Assembly: GCF_030696665.1 (NCBI RefSeq)
Contig: NZ_JAUYRV010000046.1
Coordinates: forward strand, 248,001 to 312,000
Length of the DNA: 64,000 bases
Direction: 5' to 3'
Source of the DNA: Novosphingobium sp.
GTDB taxonomy: Bacteria; Pseudomonadota; Alphaproteobacteria; Sphingomonadales; Sphingomonadaceae
Shown: piece after piece, positions 56,386-64,000 of the stretch
Position numbering within the stretch: position 1 is the stretch's first letter
How the letters are laid out: the number at the start of each line of letters is the position of its first letter
Position numbers and translations under genes: made by a program
The notes under the pieces: model-generated
Told to the model about the DNA's origin: nothing
Database searches by the model: none
Seen by the model: only the letters and a program-made list of their open reading frames with translations

Positions 56386-56865
56386 ATGACTATCGCTGTT
56401 GGAGACAAGCTGCCCGACGTGAAGATCGTCAAGGCAACCGCAGACGGCCCTGAAGCCGTTCAGTCCGCCGACTATTTCAAGGGCAAGAAGGTTGCCCTCT
56501 TCTCCGTCCCCGGCGCGTTCACCCCGACCTGCTCGGCCAAGCACCTGCCGGGCTATGTGGAAAAGGCCGCCGAACTGAAGGCCAAGGGTATCGACGAGAT
56601 CGCCTGCACCGCCGTCAACGATCCCTTCGTGATGAAGGCTTGGGGCGCTGCTTCCGGATCGGCTGATGTGACCATGCTGGCTGACGGCAACGGCGACCTT
56701 GCCGAAGCACTTGGCCTGACGATGGACGGCTCGGGCTTTGGCCTTGGCAAGCGTGGCCAGCGCTTCTCGATGGTTGTGAATGACGGCGTGGTCGAACAGC
56801 TCTTCGTCGAAGCACCGGGCGACTTCAAGGTCAGCGCCGCTGAGTACATGATCGACAACATCTGA
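56386..56865 (+). CDS. Prx5-type peroxiredoxin
   Basis: A 159-residue thiol peroxidase of the peroxiredoxin-5 type. The peroxidatic cysteine is in [19 protein letters not shown] near residue 49, with the conserved threonine and a distal arginine in [11 protein letters not shown] near 125. Members usually take electrons from glutathione/glutaredoxin. The ATG at 56386 follows GAAAGGA at suitable distance. It is divergent from ahcY and may share the palindromic site in its upstream region. With gpx it is the second peroxidase of the window. Confidence 0.94.
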   Translation: MTIAVGDKLPDVKIVKATADGPEAVQSADYFKGKKVALFSVPGAFTPTCSAKHLPGYVEKAAELKAKGIDEIACTAVNDPFVMKAWGAASGSADVTMLADGNGDLAEALGLTMDGSGFGLGKRGQRFSMVVNDGVVEQLFVEAPGDFKVSAAEYMIDNI

Positions 56866-56908
56866 CTCGATGCAGGCTCGCCACGGCGAGAATGTTATTC
56901 AGATACGG

Positions 56909-56937
56909 AAAGCCCCCGCACCTGCGGGGGCTTTCTT
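56909..56937. terminator. Bidirectional terminator between the peroxiredoxin and porin genes
   Basis: AAAGCCCCCGC pairs with GCGGGGGCTTT, followed by CTTG on the plus strand; on the minus strand the stem is followed by CCGTAT. Its position 44 bases after the peroxiredoxin stop fits termination of that gene. Confidence 0.75.
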
Positions 56938-56946
56938 GTATCCGGG

Positions 56947-57696
56947 TCAGAAGGACATACGCACCCGCGCCAGCACGCGGTCACCTGCGTGCTTCAGGTC
57001 TGCAAAGGGCGAGATTGAGACGGTTTGTGCAACATCGATGTCAGTGCCAACGTAGTCCACGCCGAAAGTGAACGGAAACTGGTTGAACTCTGCGCCAACC
57101 TTCCAGTCAGTATAGTCCCCGGCAGGGCGCAACCGTGCAGAGCGTGAATCCTGCGTGTCGCCAGTGGTATAGCCAAGCGCGGCAAACACCGAGACCGGAA
57201 AGCCCGGCAACCCGGCATCCGCGGTTGCGCGCAAATGCAGATTATCACCGCCGATGTTATCCTGCTTGGGCGCATACCACGCCATGCCGCCCACTTGCAG
57301 CGGCCCGATTGAATAGCGCGCGCCCAGGCCCAATTCGCCGTAGTTCATGTTGCTGTCGGCATTTGTGAAAACGTGGCCGATGGCTTCGGTCCGCAGGGTA
57401 AAGGCCCCCGCCTCCCAGTCCTTGCCCAAAGCCAGATCCGCCACCGCATCTGCGTTTGCATGACGGTCCGATTTGCGCAGCATGGCCAAGCGAAGCGAAG
57501 CGTCAAGTCCGCCGAAACCCACGCGGGCATCGGCAGAGCCAGACACTTCACCATCGCTCCAGCTAAGGCCGCGCCGCACTTCGTCGGTCGTCGCCTCCAC
57601 GCCAGCATCCACCGACTGCGCTTGAACTTGTGGCGCAAGGCTGACAGCAATTGCGCCAATAAGAGCCGCGCCAAGGCTGCGGTGGATGCCGGTCAT
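56947..57696 (-). CDS. TorF-family putative outer-membrane porin
   Basis: A 249-residue protein with a signal peptide (LGAALIGAIAVSLAPQVQAQ, cleaved before SVDAG) and an alternating hydrophobic beta-strand pattern that suggests a small barrel, ending in RVRMSF; the terminal phenylalanine is typical of outer-membrane proteins. Internal marks such as TDEVRRGLSWSDGEVSG and SMNYGELGLGARY fit the TorF group of putative porins. The transported solute is unknown. It ends 9 bases from the bidirectional terminator. Confidence 0.82.
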   Translation of the reverse strand: MTGIHRSLGAALIGAIAVSLAPQVQAQSVDAGVEATTDEVRRGLSWSDGEVSGSADARVGFGGLDASLRLAMLRKSDRHANADAVADLALGKDWEAGAFTLRTEAIGHVFTNADSNMNYGELGLGARYSIGPLQVGGMAWYAPKQDNIGGDNLHLRATADAGLPGFPVSVFAALGYTTGDTQDSRSARLRPAGDYTDWKVGAEFNQFPFTFGVDYVGTDIDVAQTVSISPFADLKHAGDRVLARVRMSF

Positions 57697-57710
57697 GTGT
57701 TCAATGCTCC

Positions 57711-58160
57711 TTATCCCACGCGCTGTTTTGCGTGGGCGCTATCTGCTTCAACGAGGATCACGTCACGATCCTGCGCCACCATCGCCATCATCGCGTTGCG
57801 CAATTCATCGCGGCGCGCTTCAACGATCTGGTCGATGCCACTGCCCCGTTCAGAGCACCATCCCGGTGACGTTCCCTTGATCACGTCATCGCGCGTCATT
57901 GAACGCTTTGCCTGCAAACTTGCGCCGACTTGTGCATGGCGCTCGACCGAAAGGGAAACGGACCACTGACAGCGCAATGACGAAGGGCGACCGCCGACCC
58001 CGGCAGTGCCGATCTGCTGCATTTCCACGCGGGTCGCTCCGGTATAGTCAGCTGCGATCGGGCCAACGGGATGTTCGATCACCGCCTTATGCTCCATCGC
58101 CTGTGCGGGTGCGCTCAACACCAGTCCCGCCGCAATTCCTGCGAATGCGAAAGTCTTCAT
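57711..58160 (-). CDS. Exported protein of unknown function
   Basis: About 149 residues. A signal peptide (MKTFAFAGIAAGLVLSAPAQ, cleaved before or after AME) precedes a soluble domain with VEMQQIGTAGVGGRPSSLRC, the pair of cysteines RCQWSVS and PGWCSERG that could form a disulfide, and a helical C-terminus (QIVEARRDELRNAMMAMVAQ). I do not recognise the family. The ATG at 58160 has AGGA close upstream; longer starts lack a signal peptide. It is 14 bases from the porin gene start on the same strand, so the two exported proteins may be one transcript. Confidence 0.75.
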   Translation of the reverse strand: MKTFAFAGIAAGLVLSAPAQAMEHKAVIEHPVGPIAADYTGATRVEMQQIGTAGVGGRPSSLRCQWSVSLSVERHAQVGASLQAKRSMTRDDVIKGTSPGWCSERGSGIDQIVEARRDELRNAMMAMVAQDRDVILVEADSAHAKQRVG

Positions 58161-58272
58161 GTTCCTGTCTCCTGCTGCGTCCCGGTTTTTTCCCGGTGAC
58201 GCTTCGAAGATAGGCTTTCGGTGTCGAGCCGCCAAGCAATCGGCCTGTAATGTTTCTTTGCTGTGCAGCAGA

Positions 58273-58887
58273 TCAATAGCCCATCAGGCTTAGCACTTCC
58301 TTGCGGCTGCGTTCGTCGTCCAGGAAAGTGCCCATGAGCCTGCTGGTGACCATGCCAACGCCGGGTGTGCGCACGCCGCGGGCGGTCATGCAGGCATGGC
58401 TCGCCTCGATCACCACAGCAACGCCATGAGGCTTGAGGTTCTGCCAGATGCAATCTGCAACCTCGGCGGTGAGGCGTTCCTGAATCTGCAAGCGGCGCGC
58501 AAATCCATGCAGCACGCGGGCCAGCTTGGAAATGCCCACCACCTTGTCACGCGGCAGATAGGCAATAGCTGCCTTGCCGATGATCGGGGCCATGTGATGT
58601 TCGCAATGGCTTTGGAACGGGATGTCTTTCAGCAGAACGATCTCGTCGTATCCGCCCACTTCCTCAAACTGACGCGCAAGGTGGATCGCCGGGTCTTCGC
58701 CATAGCCCTGACAATACTCCTTCCACGCCCGCGCAACGCGCTTGGGCGTATCCAGCAAGCCTTCACGCGCCGGATCATCGCCTGCCCAGCGCAGCAACGT
58801 GCGGATAGCGTCCTGCACGTCGGCAGGCACCGGAGCCTTGCCACGTGCCAGATCGTCGTCTTCGTCCGTCCCCACCAAACTGCTCAT
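58273..58887 (-). CDS. folE: GTP cyclohydrolase I FolE
   Basis: A 204-residue enzyme that opens the pterin route to folate by converting GTP to dihydroneopterin triphosphate. The zinc cysteine and catalytic histidines are in QSHCEHHMAPIIGKAAIAYL near residues 94-113, the second zinc cysteine in SHACMTARGVRTPG near 165, and VVGISKLARVLHGFARRLQ near 118-136 is typical. The C-terminal FLDDERSRKEVLSLM is conserved. The ATG overlaps the stop of the phospholipase gene before it by four bases. Confidence 0.96.
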   Translation of the reverse strand: MSSLVGTDEDDDLARGKAPVPADVQDAIRTLLRWAGDDPAREGLLDTPKRVARAWKEYCQGYGEDPAIHLARQFEEVGGYDEIVLLKDIPFQSHCEHHMAPIIGKAAIAYLPRDKVVGISKLARVLHGFARRLQIQERLTAEVADCIWQNLKPHGVAVVIEASHACMTARGVRTPGVGMVTSRLMGTFLDDERSRKEVLSLMGY

Positions 58888-60464
58888 CGCGCGTCCTTAT
58901 GCTTTCCCGGCCGCCGCAAGAAGCGGCTTCTGAACAACCCCTTGCGGTAGAAGGAGAGCATCTCCTCCGGCCGTTCAGGATCGAGCACCTCGTTGTCAGC
59001 AAGCGCCTGCTCCGCCTCGCTCAACTCGTGCGGAACGAAGGCCCCAAGCCTTTTCCCGTCCTGCGGCGCAGCTACGATCATTGCGGCCATTGTGTCATGC
59101 TGTTCGAGCAGTTCCGCTACCTGTTTGGGCGAAATACCGCAATGCTCTGCCAGCAGCGAAATGCGCAAGCGCCGGATGGCATCGCCGCAGTGATCGTTGC
59201 CGGGCCGCGCACAATCGATGAACACGTCGCACTCGCTGTCCAGCCCCATCGAGCGGTTGTTGAGATTGGCTGAACCGATGCGCAGGATTTCGTCATCGAC
59301 GATGGTAAGTTTTGAATGGACGTAGATTGGCTGCCCACCCACCGTAAACGGATGCCACACCGAAAAGCGCTGCTTGTGATCAGCTTGCTGGATCGCACGC
59401 ACCAACTGGACACGCGCACCGTCCATCGCAGCCTGCTCAAGCCATCCGTCCGAGCTTTGCGGATTGATCAGCACAACCTCGGGCGGGTCCGGCTCCATCA
59501 TGCGTTGCGCAATCGCCTCGGCCACAGAGCGTGAGGAGAAATACTGGTTTTCAAAGTAGATGAAACGCTTTGCGCGCGCGATGTGTTCGATGAACAAAGC
59601 TTCGATTTCACGCACTTCGCGCGCTTCGGCATAGTGTGAGCGCGTGCGTGCAATCCCGATCTCGACATCTCGGAATTCTGCCTCGATATGCCCGGGCCAC
59701 GGCGAGGACTTCTGCGGCTTGCATGGCCCAAACGGCTTTCCGCCCGCCTGCTCCCACCGCTTGCGTCCGAAATCGCCCAACACGCGCGCGGCCTCGCCTT
59801 CCAGCAGCATCGTGCAATCATGCCACGGCCCATATGTGCCGCCTCCCGGCCGTTTCCGGCGCGGGTCATTATCCAGATGATCGCGGGTGTCCCAACGATC
59901 ACCAGCCATGTCGATGCCCCCGCAAACAGCAAAACGATCATCGATAACGGCAATTTTCTGGTGGTGGCTGCAGCCTAGCGGATGCGCACTATCAAGCTTG
60001 AATACGATGCGCGGATGACGCCACCAGCGCAGCAGATCAAGCATCATTGAGCCGCGAAAGAACGCCTTGAGCGCGCCGAAATTCCACTTCAAAACCCGCA
60101 CATCGATGTTTTTTCGGCGATTGGCCAGCCACAGGATGAACGGGCCAAGCCGTGCCGGCGAAACGCTGCGGCGCGGAAGGTTCCACCAACGGCGCCCTCC
60201 GCCAATCATGATGCGCGTGTCAAAGTCCCAACCGATCAGGAAAATTCGCTGCTGCGCCCGCATCATCGCATCACGGATCAACGCAAAGTAATCCGCTGCA
60301 TCAATTACCGCGTGCGCACGGCTGGCATGGACATAGCGCCAGACTGAAGAGGAGTGAGGCTGCATCTGATCAGCGCCTGCATCGCTGCCAACCACGGATT
60401 CCTGCAACGCATCGGCCTGCAATATGCCGGCCGGGTCTTCGCCACCACGGCGCTTCTGCGTCAA
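58884..60464 (-). CDS. Phospholipase D-like / cardiolipin synthase-like protein
   Basis: A 526-residue protein with two HKD motifs: CSHHQKIAVIDDRFAVCGG near 165-183 (HxK-x4-D) and VHSKLTIVDDEILRIGSANL near 388-407. It therefore can form the paired phosphatidyl-transfer site of the PLD superfamily. Members hydrolyse phospholipids or make cardiolipin; a choice cannot be made here. I use a TTG at 60464 because AAGGGGA is 8 bases upstream; the first ATG is at 60365 but has no ribosome binding site. No membrane helix is evident. Confidence 0.9.
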   Translation of the reverse strand: MTQKRRGGEDPAGILQADALQESVVGSDAGADQMQPHSSSVWRYVHASRAHAVIDAADYFALIRDAMMRAQQRIFLIGWDFDTRIMIGGGRRWWNLPRRSVSPARLGPFILWLANRRKNIDVRVLKWNFGALKAFFRGSMMLDLLRWWRHPRIVFKLDSAHPLGCSHHQKIAVIDDRFAVCGGIDMAGDRWDTRDHLDNDPRRKRPGGGTYGPWHDCTMLLEGEAARVLGDFGRKRWEQAGGKPFGPCKPQKSSPWPGHIEAEFRDVEIGIARTRSHYAEAREVREIEALFIEHIARAKRFIYFENQYFSSRSVAEAIAQRMMEPDPPEVVLINPQSSDGWLEQAAMDGARVQLVRAIQQADHKQRFSVWHPFTVGGQPIYVHSKLTIVDDEILRIGSANLNNRSMGLDSECDVFIDCARPGNDHCGDAIRRLRISLLAEHCGISPKQVAELLEQHDTMAAMIVAAPQDGKRLGAFVPHELSEAEQALADNEVLDPERPEEMLSFYRKGLFRSRFLRRPGKHKDAR

Positions 60465-60591
60465 ACCAGATCCCCTTTAACCACAGCCGTCATGCGCCCT
60501 TCACCAAACACCATCAAGCCGCAAATGGCCAAAGCGTTCCCCGCCGGGCCTTCGCAAATTCCGGATGCACTGGCTGGACAAGAATGCCAGC

Positions 60592-60903
60592 TCAATTTTT
60601 TACGGGAATGACCAGCTCGTCAGGATGGGCAACATTAAGATTGCTGCGAAGCAATTCGCCGACAAGATCAGGGTCGGCGTGACGCGGGTCGAGCAGCGCG
60701 ACGCGGTTCTTCACACGATCACGCTCAGCCGTGAGCCGGGCGATTTCCTGCTGGCGCTGCTCAAGCAGGCGCGCATTTTCGCCCCAGGCGAGCAAACCGC
60801 TTGGTCCTGCAACGCCTGCAGCGCCGAGCAGCAGCAGCGCGATAAGCGCCAGCGACTGTGTCAGACTGTCTTTCGGGAGCAACGGAGACCTGCGGGTGTT
60901 CAT
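60592..60903 (-). CDS. FtsB/DivIC-like septum formation initiator
   Basis: A 103-residue bitopic protein: a short basic N-terminus (MNTRRSPLLPKDS), one membrane helix (LALIALLLLGAAGVAGPSGL), a coiled coil (ARLLEQRQQEIARLTAERDR, then VKNRVALL), and a C-terminal tail DLVGELLRSNLNVAHPDELV that matches the alphaproteobacterial FtsB/DivIC group. This family links FtsL and FtsQ at the division site. The ATG at 60903 is preferred; a longer start adds 12 residues. Confidence 0.88.
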   Translation of the reverse strand: MNTRRSPLLPKDSLTQSLALIALLLLGAAGVAGPSGLLAWGENARLLEQRQQEIARLTAERDRVKNRVALLDPRHADPDLVGELLRSNLNVAHPDELVIPVKN

Positions 60904-61043
60904 GATTTTTGTTGAATCACAAAAGCATCTGCGGATCAAGCACCAAAGTCCCCTACCGCAAAACTCTGTAGGCGTCAGCAGAACGCCCGAAGACGCCGCA
61001 CCGATACGCAGGATTAACCTTGTGCGGATAGAATGTATGCCGA

Positions 61044-62912
61044 ATGAGTTCTGCTACCGCCTATCGCCGTGACATCGACGGACTTCGCGCTTTTGCGATC
61101 CTGCCGGTGCTTGCCTTCCACGCAAAGCTGCCGGGCTTTTCCGGCGGCTTTGTCGGCGTGGACGTGTTCTTCGTCATTTCCGGCTTTCTGATCACGGCCA
61201 TCATCGCACGCGAGATTGATGCTGGGCAGTTTTCGTTGCTGAGGTTCTACGAACGCCGCGCACGCCGCATCCTGCCGGCCCTGCTGGTGATGATCGCTGC
61301 CGTGCTGGTGCTGGCTGCATGGCTGTACTTGCCCGCCGATTTTGCTGCCGTGCCACGCTCGGCGCTGATGACGCTGGGGTTTCTCGCCAACGTCTGGTTC
61401 TTCACCCAAACAGGATATTTCGGCGGCCCGGCCGATGCAATGCCGTTGCTCCACTGCTGGTCATTGGCGGTGGAAGAGCAGTTTTACGTGGCTTTTCCCG
61501 CTGTGCTCTGGCTTTGCGCAAAATTCGCGCCGCGCCAGCGATTAACCATCATTGCAGTGCTTGCGCTCGCCAGTTTTGCGCTCGCTGTGTCGAAGCAAGC
61601 CGATACCGATGGCTTTGCGTTCTACCTGCTTCCTGCCCGCGCATGGGAACTTCTGGCAGGATCGATGCTGGCGCTCTTGGCCCAACCACAGCCTGACAGC
61701 CGCCCCCTGCCGCAATCGCTTGCACTGGTTGGGCTGGCCCTGATCGTGTGGCCGGTGTTTGCCTACGGCCGCACTACGGTGTTTCCCGGCGTCACTGCAC
61801 TGGCCCCGGTACTGGGCACGGTTATGCTGATCCGCTTCGCCCCGGGCACTGTGGTGGGGCGCATGCTGTCGCTGCCGTTGCTGGTTGGCGTCGGACTCAT
61901 CTCCTACTCGCTGTACTTGTGGCACTGGCCACTGATCGTATTTGCCGAATATGTTTCCAACGCTCCCCTTGTCGGCGCAAGGCAGGCCGTCGTTATTGCC
62001 GCCAGCTTCGTTTTGGCATGGGCGAGCTGGCGCTATATCGAGCGCCCCTTCCGCAATGCGCAGCGTTTCAGCCGTCGCCGTATTTTTACACTCAGCGCTG
62101 TCGGCATGGGCGTGATTGCGGCCACCGCTGTGGCGGTCTTGCCGCTGGGCGGTTGGCCCGCGCGCTTCCCGGCACAAGTCACGCGCATGGCCGAGGCCGT
62201 CAACGACATCAGCCCAAAGCGCGGTGCCTGCATCCTTGACAGCGCCGGAGGCGACCGCCCCGACTGCGTTCTCGGCGCTGCCACCTCGCCAACCGCCGCG
62301 CTATGGGGCGATAGCCACGGCGTCGAACTGGCATTTGCGCTGGGCGAAAAGCTGGAGCGCAGCGGTGGCGCTATTGTCCAGCGGACCCGTGCGAGCTGTC
62401 CGCCCGTCGTTGGCTACACTGTGGCGTCAGATCCCGGCTGCGGGCAAAGCAATGCCAACACACTCCAGCACTTGCTGGCGTCTCACAACATCAAGCGGGT
62501 CTATCTTGTCGCGTTCTGGGCTAGCCCAGCCTATCGCCAACCCGGCATGATCCGCATGATCGACGATACAATCAGCCGATTGCAGGCGGCGGGCAAGCAG
62601 GTGGTCCTCATCGGCCCGGTGCCACGCCAGCCCTTCGACGTCCCCCGCCATCTGGCCCACGCCACCGCACGCGGCACACTTGCATCAGCGCGTGGAACAA
62701 CCCTTGCGAAGTATCGCGACGAAACATCGTGGCTAACGTCACAATATCCCCGCTGGACAAGCAGAAACGTGGCCATCATCGACCCGCTGGCCGCACTGGG
62801 CAACGGTGATCATTCGCGCCTCAGCATTGGCGGAAAGCCTGCCTATTTCGATTCCCACCACCTCAGCCTGACAGGCGCGCGAGCAGTAATAGCGAGCGCA
62901 CGCATCGATTGA
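61044..62912 (+). CDS. Acyltransferase 3 / SGNH fusion (OafB-type O-acetyltransferase)
   Basis: A 622-residue membrane protein. Residues 1 to about 350 form an acyltransferase-3 domain with ten or so helices; YRRDIDGLRAFAILPVLAFH at 7-26, with catalytic histidine 26, the GGFVGVDVFFVISGFLIT helix, and FYERRARRILPAL are hallmarks. A C-terminal periplasmic SGNH domain carries ALWGDSHGVELAFAL near 415 (catalytic serine) and YFDSHHLSLTGARAVI near 600 (Asp/His). Such fusions transfer acetyl groups onto surface polysaccharide or lipopolysaccharide. The acceptor is unknown. No strong ribosome binding site precedes the ATG. Confidence 0.92.
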   Translation: MSSATAYRRDIDGLRAFAILPVLAFHAKLPGFSGGFVGVDVFFVISGFLITAIIAREIDAGQFSLLRFYERRARRILPALLVMIAAVLVLAAWLYLPADFAAVPRSALMTLGFLANVWFFTQTGYFGGPADAMPLLHCWSLAVEEQFYVAFPAVLWLCAKFAPRQRLTIIAVLALASFALAVSKQADTDGFAFYLLPARAWELLAGSMLALLAQPQPDSRPLPQSLALVGLALIVWPVFAYGRTTVFPGVTALAPVLGTVMLIRFAPGTVVGRMLSLPLLVGVGLISYSLYLWHWPLIVFAEYVSNAPLVGARQAVVIAASFVLAWASWRYIERPFRNAQRFSRRRIFTLSAVGMGVIAATAVAVLPLGGWPARFPAQVTRMAEAVNDISPKRGACILDSAGGDRPDCVLGAATSPTAALWGDSHGVELAFALGEKLERSGGAIVQRTRASCPPVVGYTVASDPGCGQSNANTLQHLLASHNIKRVYLVAFWASPAYRQPGMIRMIDDTISRLQAAGKQVVLIGPVPRQPFDVPRHLAHATARGTLASARGTTLAKYRDETSWLTSQYPRWTSRNVAIIDPLAALGNGDHSRLSIGGKPAYFDSHHLSLTGARAVIASARID

Positions 62913-62924
62913 AACTGCGGAAAA

Positions 62925-63001
62925 TGGTGCGCCCGACGGGATTCGAACCCATGGCCCCCAGATTAGGAATCTGGTGCTCTATCCTGCTGAGCTACGGGCG
63001 C
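62925..63001 (-). tRNA. tRNA-Arg (anticodon CCU)
   Basis: On the minus strand GCGCCCG (63001-62995) pairs with CGGGCGC (62935-62929), followed by A and an encoded CCA (62927-62925). The D arm is GCTCAGCAGGATAGAGC, the anticodon stem CCAGA/TCTGG holds the loop TTCCTAA with anticodon CCT (decodes AGG), and the T arm has GGGTTCGAATCCC. The cloverleaf is complete. Confidence 0.96.
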
Positions 63002-63054
63002 CCGCGTTGTCTTTAGGCAGGCAGGCGAGTGCTGGCAACGCTGTTTGGGCGAAT

Positions 63055-63531
63055 TCAGTTGGCTTCCTCAGGCGGGATCACCGGCACGAGCAGTGGCGCC
63101 ACTTGAATGCCCTCCTCGATCAGTTCACGCGCTTCATCCAGCGTCGCCTTACCGTGGATGGCCGCCGCATCCTTTTCGCCATAATGCATGGCGCGGGCAT
63201 CATCGGCGAACTTTTCGCCCACCCATGTGGACGACTTGATGGCTTCGGCCTGCATTGCTGCCACAGCCTTGAACATGGCAACAGCTTCGGGCGGCAGCGG
63301 AAGGTTGGTGGCGGCTTGCGGCGGGACTGCCGGCCGTGCCGTGGCGACCGGCAACTGATTGCCCTTGCGGCCAAGATTCGGCGCCATCACGGCCTTGGTC
63401 ACATCGGCCGATCCGCATGTGGGACAGGACACCAAGCCCCGCGCGCACTGGTCCTCATAGTCCGTCGACGAGCCGAACCACCCCTCGAAGCGATGACCCA
63501 TCGGCTCGCATTGCAGATCGAAGACAATCAT
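63055..63531 (-). CDS. DUF1178 family protein
   Basis: A 158-residue soluble protein starting MIVFDLQCEPMGHRFEGWFG, with cysteines QCARGLVSCPTCGSADVTK that form a CxxC zinc-ribbon-like site near residues 29-39. The middle is proline-rich (ARPAVPPQAATNLPLPPEAV), and the C-terminus VGEKFADDARAMHYGEKDAA is conserved in DUF1178. The function is unknown. Its ATG overlaps the stop of the nitrilase-type gene, a pairing that recurs in alphaproteobacteria. Confidence 0.93.
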   Translation of the reverse strand: MIVFDLQCEPMGHRFEGWFGSSTDYEDQCARGLVSCPTCGSADVTKAVMAPNLGRKGNQLPVATARPAVPPQAATNLPLPPEAVAMFKAVAAMQAEAIKSSTWVGEKFADDARAMHYGEKDAAAIHGKATLDEARELIEEGIQVAPLLVPVIPPEEAN

Positions 63532-64000
63532 TCTCTCGATCTAGGGATTTCGCGCTTGTTGGCAAGGCTTGGCAACTGGGCGCGGACCTCAACCGTTCGG
63601 GCAGGGTCGATCGTCGCAAAGCCGAGCGACGTGCCCTCACCCCCATCGTAGAGCACTTCGCCCCAAGGATCGACGACCAGCGAATGGCCATAGGTCTCAC
63701 GCCCATCCTCATGCAGTCCGCCTTGCGCCGCCGAAATGACCCACGCACTTGCCTCCACCGCGCGGGCGCGCTGCATCAGGTGCCAGTGCGCCTTGCCGGT
63801 AGGCACCGTAAACGCGGCCGGAATACGGATCACATCGCATCGCTGCTGCCCAAGTTCTTCAAACAAAGCCGGAAATCGCACATCATAACAGATCGCAAGG
63901 CCAAGCTTGCCGACCGGCGTATCGACCGTCACCACTTGCTCTCCCGGCGTGTAGGCCGCAGATTCCCGCCAGGTTTCGCCGGTTGCCAGATCGACGTCAA
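63528..64000 (-). CDS. Carbon-nitrogen hydrolase (nitrilase family), partial
   Basis: The C-terminal 156 codons of a nitrilase-superfamily amidase; the gene continues past the window end in the same frame (upstream codons read DVDLATGETWRESAAYTPGE). The catalytic cysteine is in LGLAICYDVRFPALFEE, and the glutamate-lysine partners are partly seen (RIPAAFTVPTGKAHWHLM). The spacing and the GHSLVVDPWGEVLYD strand resemble Nit1-type omega-amidases or deaminated-glutathione amidases. The substrate is not determinable here. Confidence 0.92.
   Translation of the reverse strand, partial: DVDLATGETWRESAAYTPGEQVVTVDTPVGKLGLAICYDVRFPALFEELGQQRCDVIRIPAAFTVPTGKAHWHLMQRARAVEASAWVISAAQGGLHEDGRETYGHSLVVDPWGEVLYDGGEGTSLGFATIDPARTVEVRAQLPSLANKREIPRSRE

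Overview
The window reads as ordinary chromosome of a high-GC alphaproteobacterium, most probably order Sphingomonadales (Novosphingobium/Sphingomonas-like). This is inferred from gene content and synteny, not from a marker gene: a divL-tsaE-amgK-murU-addB-addA-trxA cluster, a degenerate-PHP DnaE1, a DUF1178-nitrilase pair, a TorF-type porin, and small dispersed GC-rich palindromes of the kind common in sphingomonads. About 57 protein genes and one tRNA are supported. There is no CRISPR array, prophage, insertion sequence or rRNA operon. No gap between genes exceeds about 225 bases.

Layout. 1-3.5 kb: end of a lytic transglycosylase, moaB, a PA0069-type radical SAM protein, and a convergent acyl-CoA ligase. 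3.5-10.3 kb: dnaE, then a minus-strand run lolC-lolD-two small paralogous genes-glutathione peroxidase. 10.4-14.2 kb: a MASE1 membrane protein divergent from purF-SDR-PilZ. 14.2-21 kb: cfa, photolyase, an inner-membrane hydrolase, and korA-korB (2-oxoacid:ferredoxin oxidoreductase). 21-30.8 kb: esterase-rppH, a TPR protein, rsmB, guaB, M28 peptidase, 3-hydroxybutyrate dehydrogenase, zinc metallopeptidase, and two secreted proteins of unknown function. 30.9-33.6 kb: sdhC-sdhD-sdhA without sdhB. 33.8-41 kb: a subclass B3 metallo-beta-lactamase coupled to prmA, a CinA-like amidase, a LysE exporter, and recN-monooxygenase-ligA. 41-43 kb: an LpxH-like phosphoesterase with a glycosyltransferase. 43-54.5 kb: trxA, addA, addB, murU, amgK, tsaE, divL, all on the minus strand and mostly overlapping. 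54.7-64 kb: ahcY, a Prx5 peroxiredoxin, a TorF porin, folE-phospholipase D, an ftsB-like gene, an acyltransferase, tRNA-Arg(CCU), DUF1178 and a nitrilase cut by the window end.

Five observations stand out. (1) The two small paralogous genes between lolD and the glutathione peroxidase each have their Shine-Dalgarno sequence buried in a strong hairpin with the same architecture (4-5 bp, one C.A mismatch, about 10 bp), a candidate paired translational switch. (2) ligA carries an in-frame insertion of 129 bp that is itself a composite palindromic repeat, so a mobile-looking DNA element is translated inside NAD-dependent DNA ligase. (3) The large PAS kinase next to tsaE has tyrosine in place of the phospho-accepting histidine, as in Caulobacter DivL. 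(4) A perfect 8-4-8 palindrome lies upstream of ahcY and looks like an ArsR-family (SahR-like) operator. (5) A 43-nt hairpin resembling the 5' half of a tRNA sits between purF and the MASE1 gene.

Many minus-strand genes are linked by ATGA or TGATG overlaps, so translational coupling is the rule here. Start sites were chosen by Shine-Dalgarno position and family alignment from memory; alternatives are stated where they matter.
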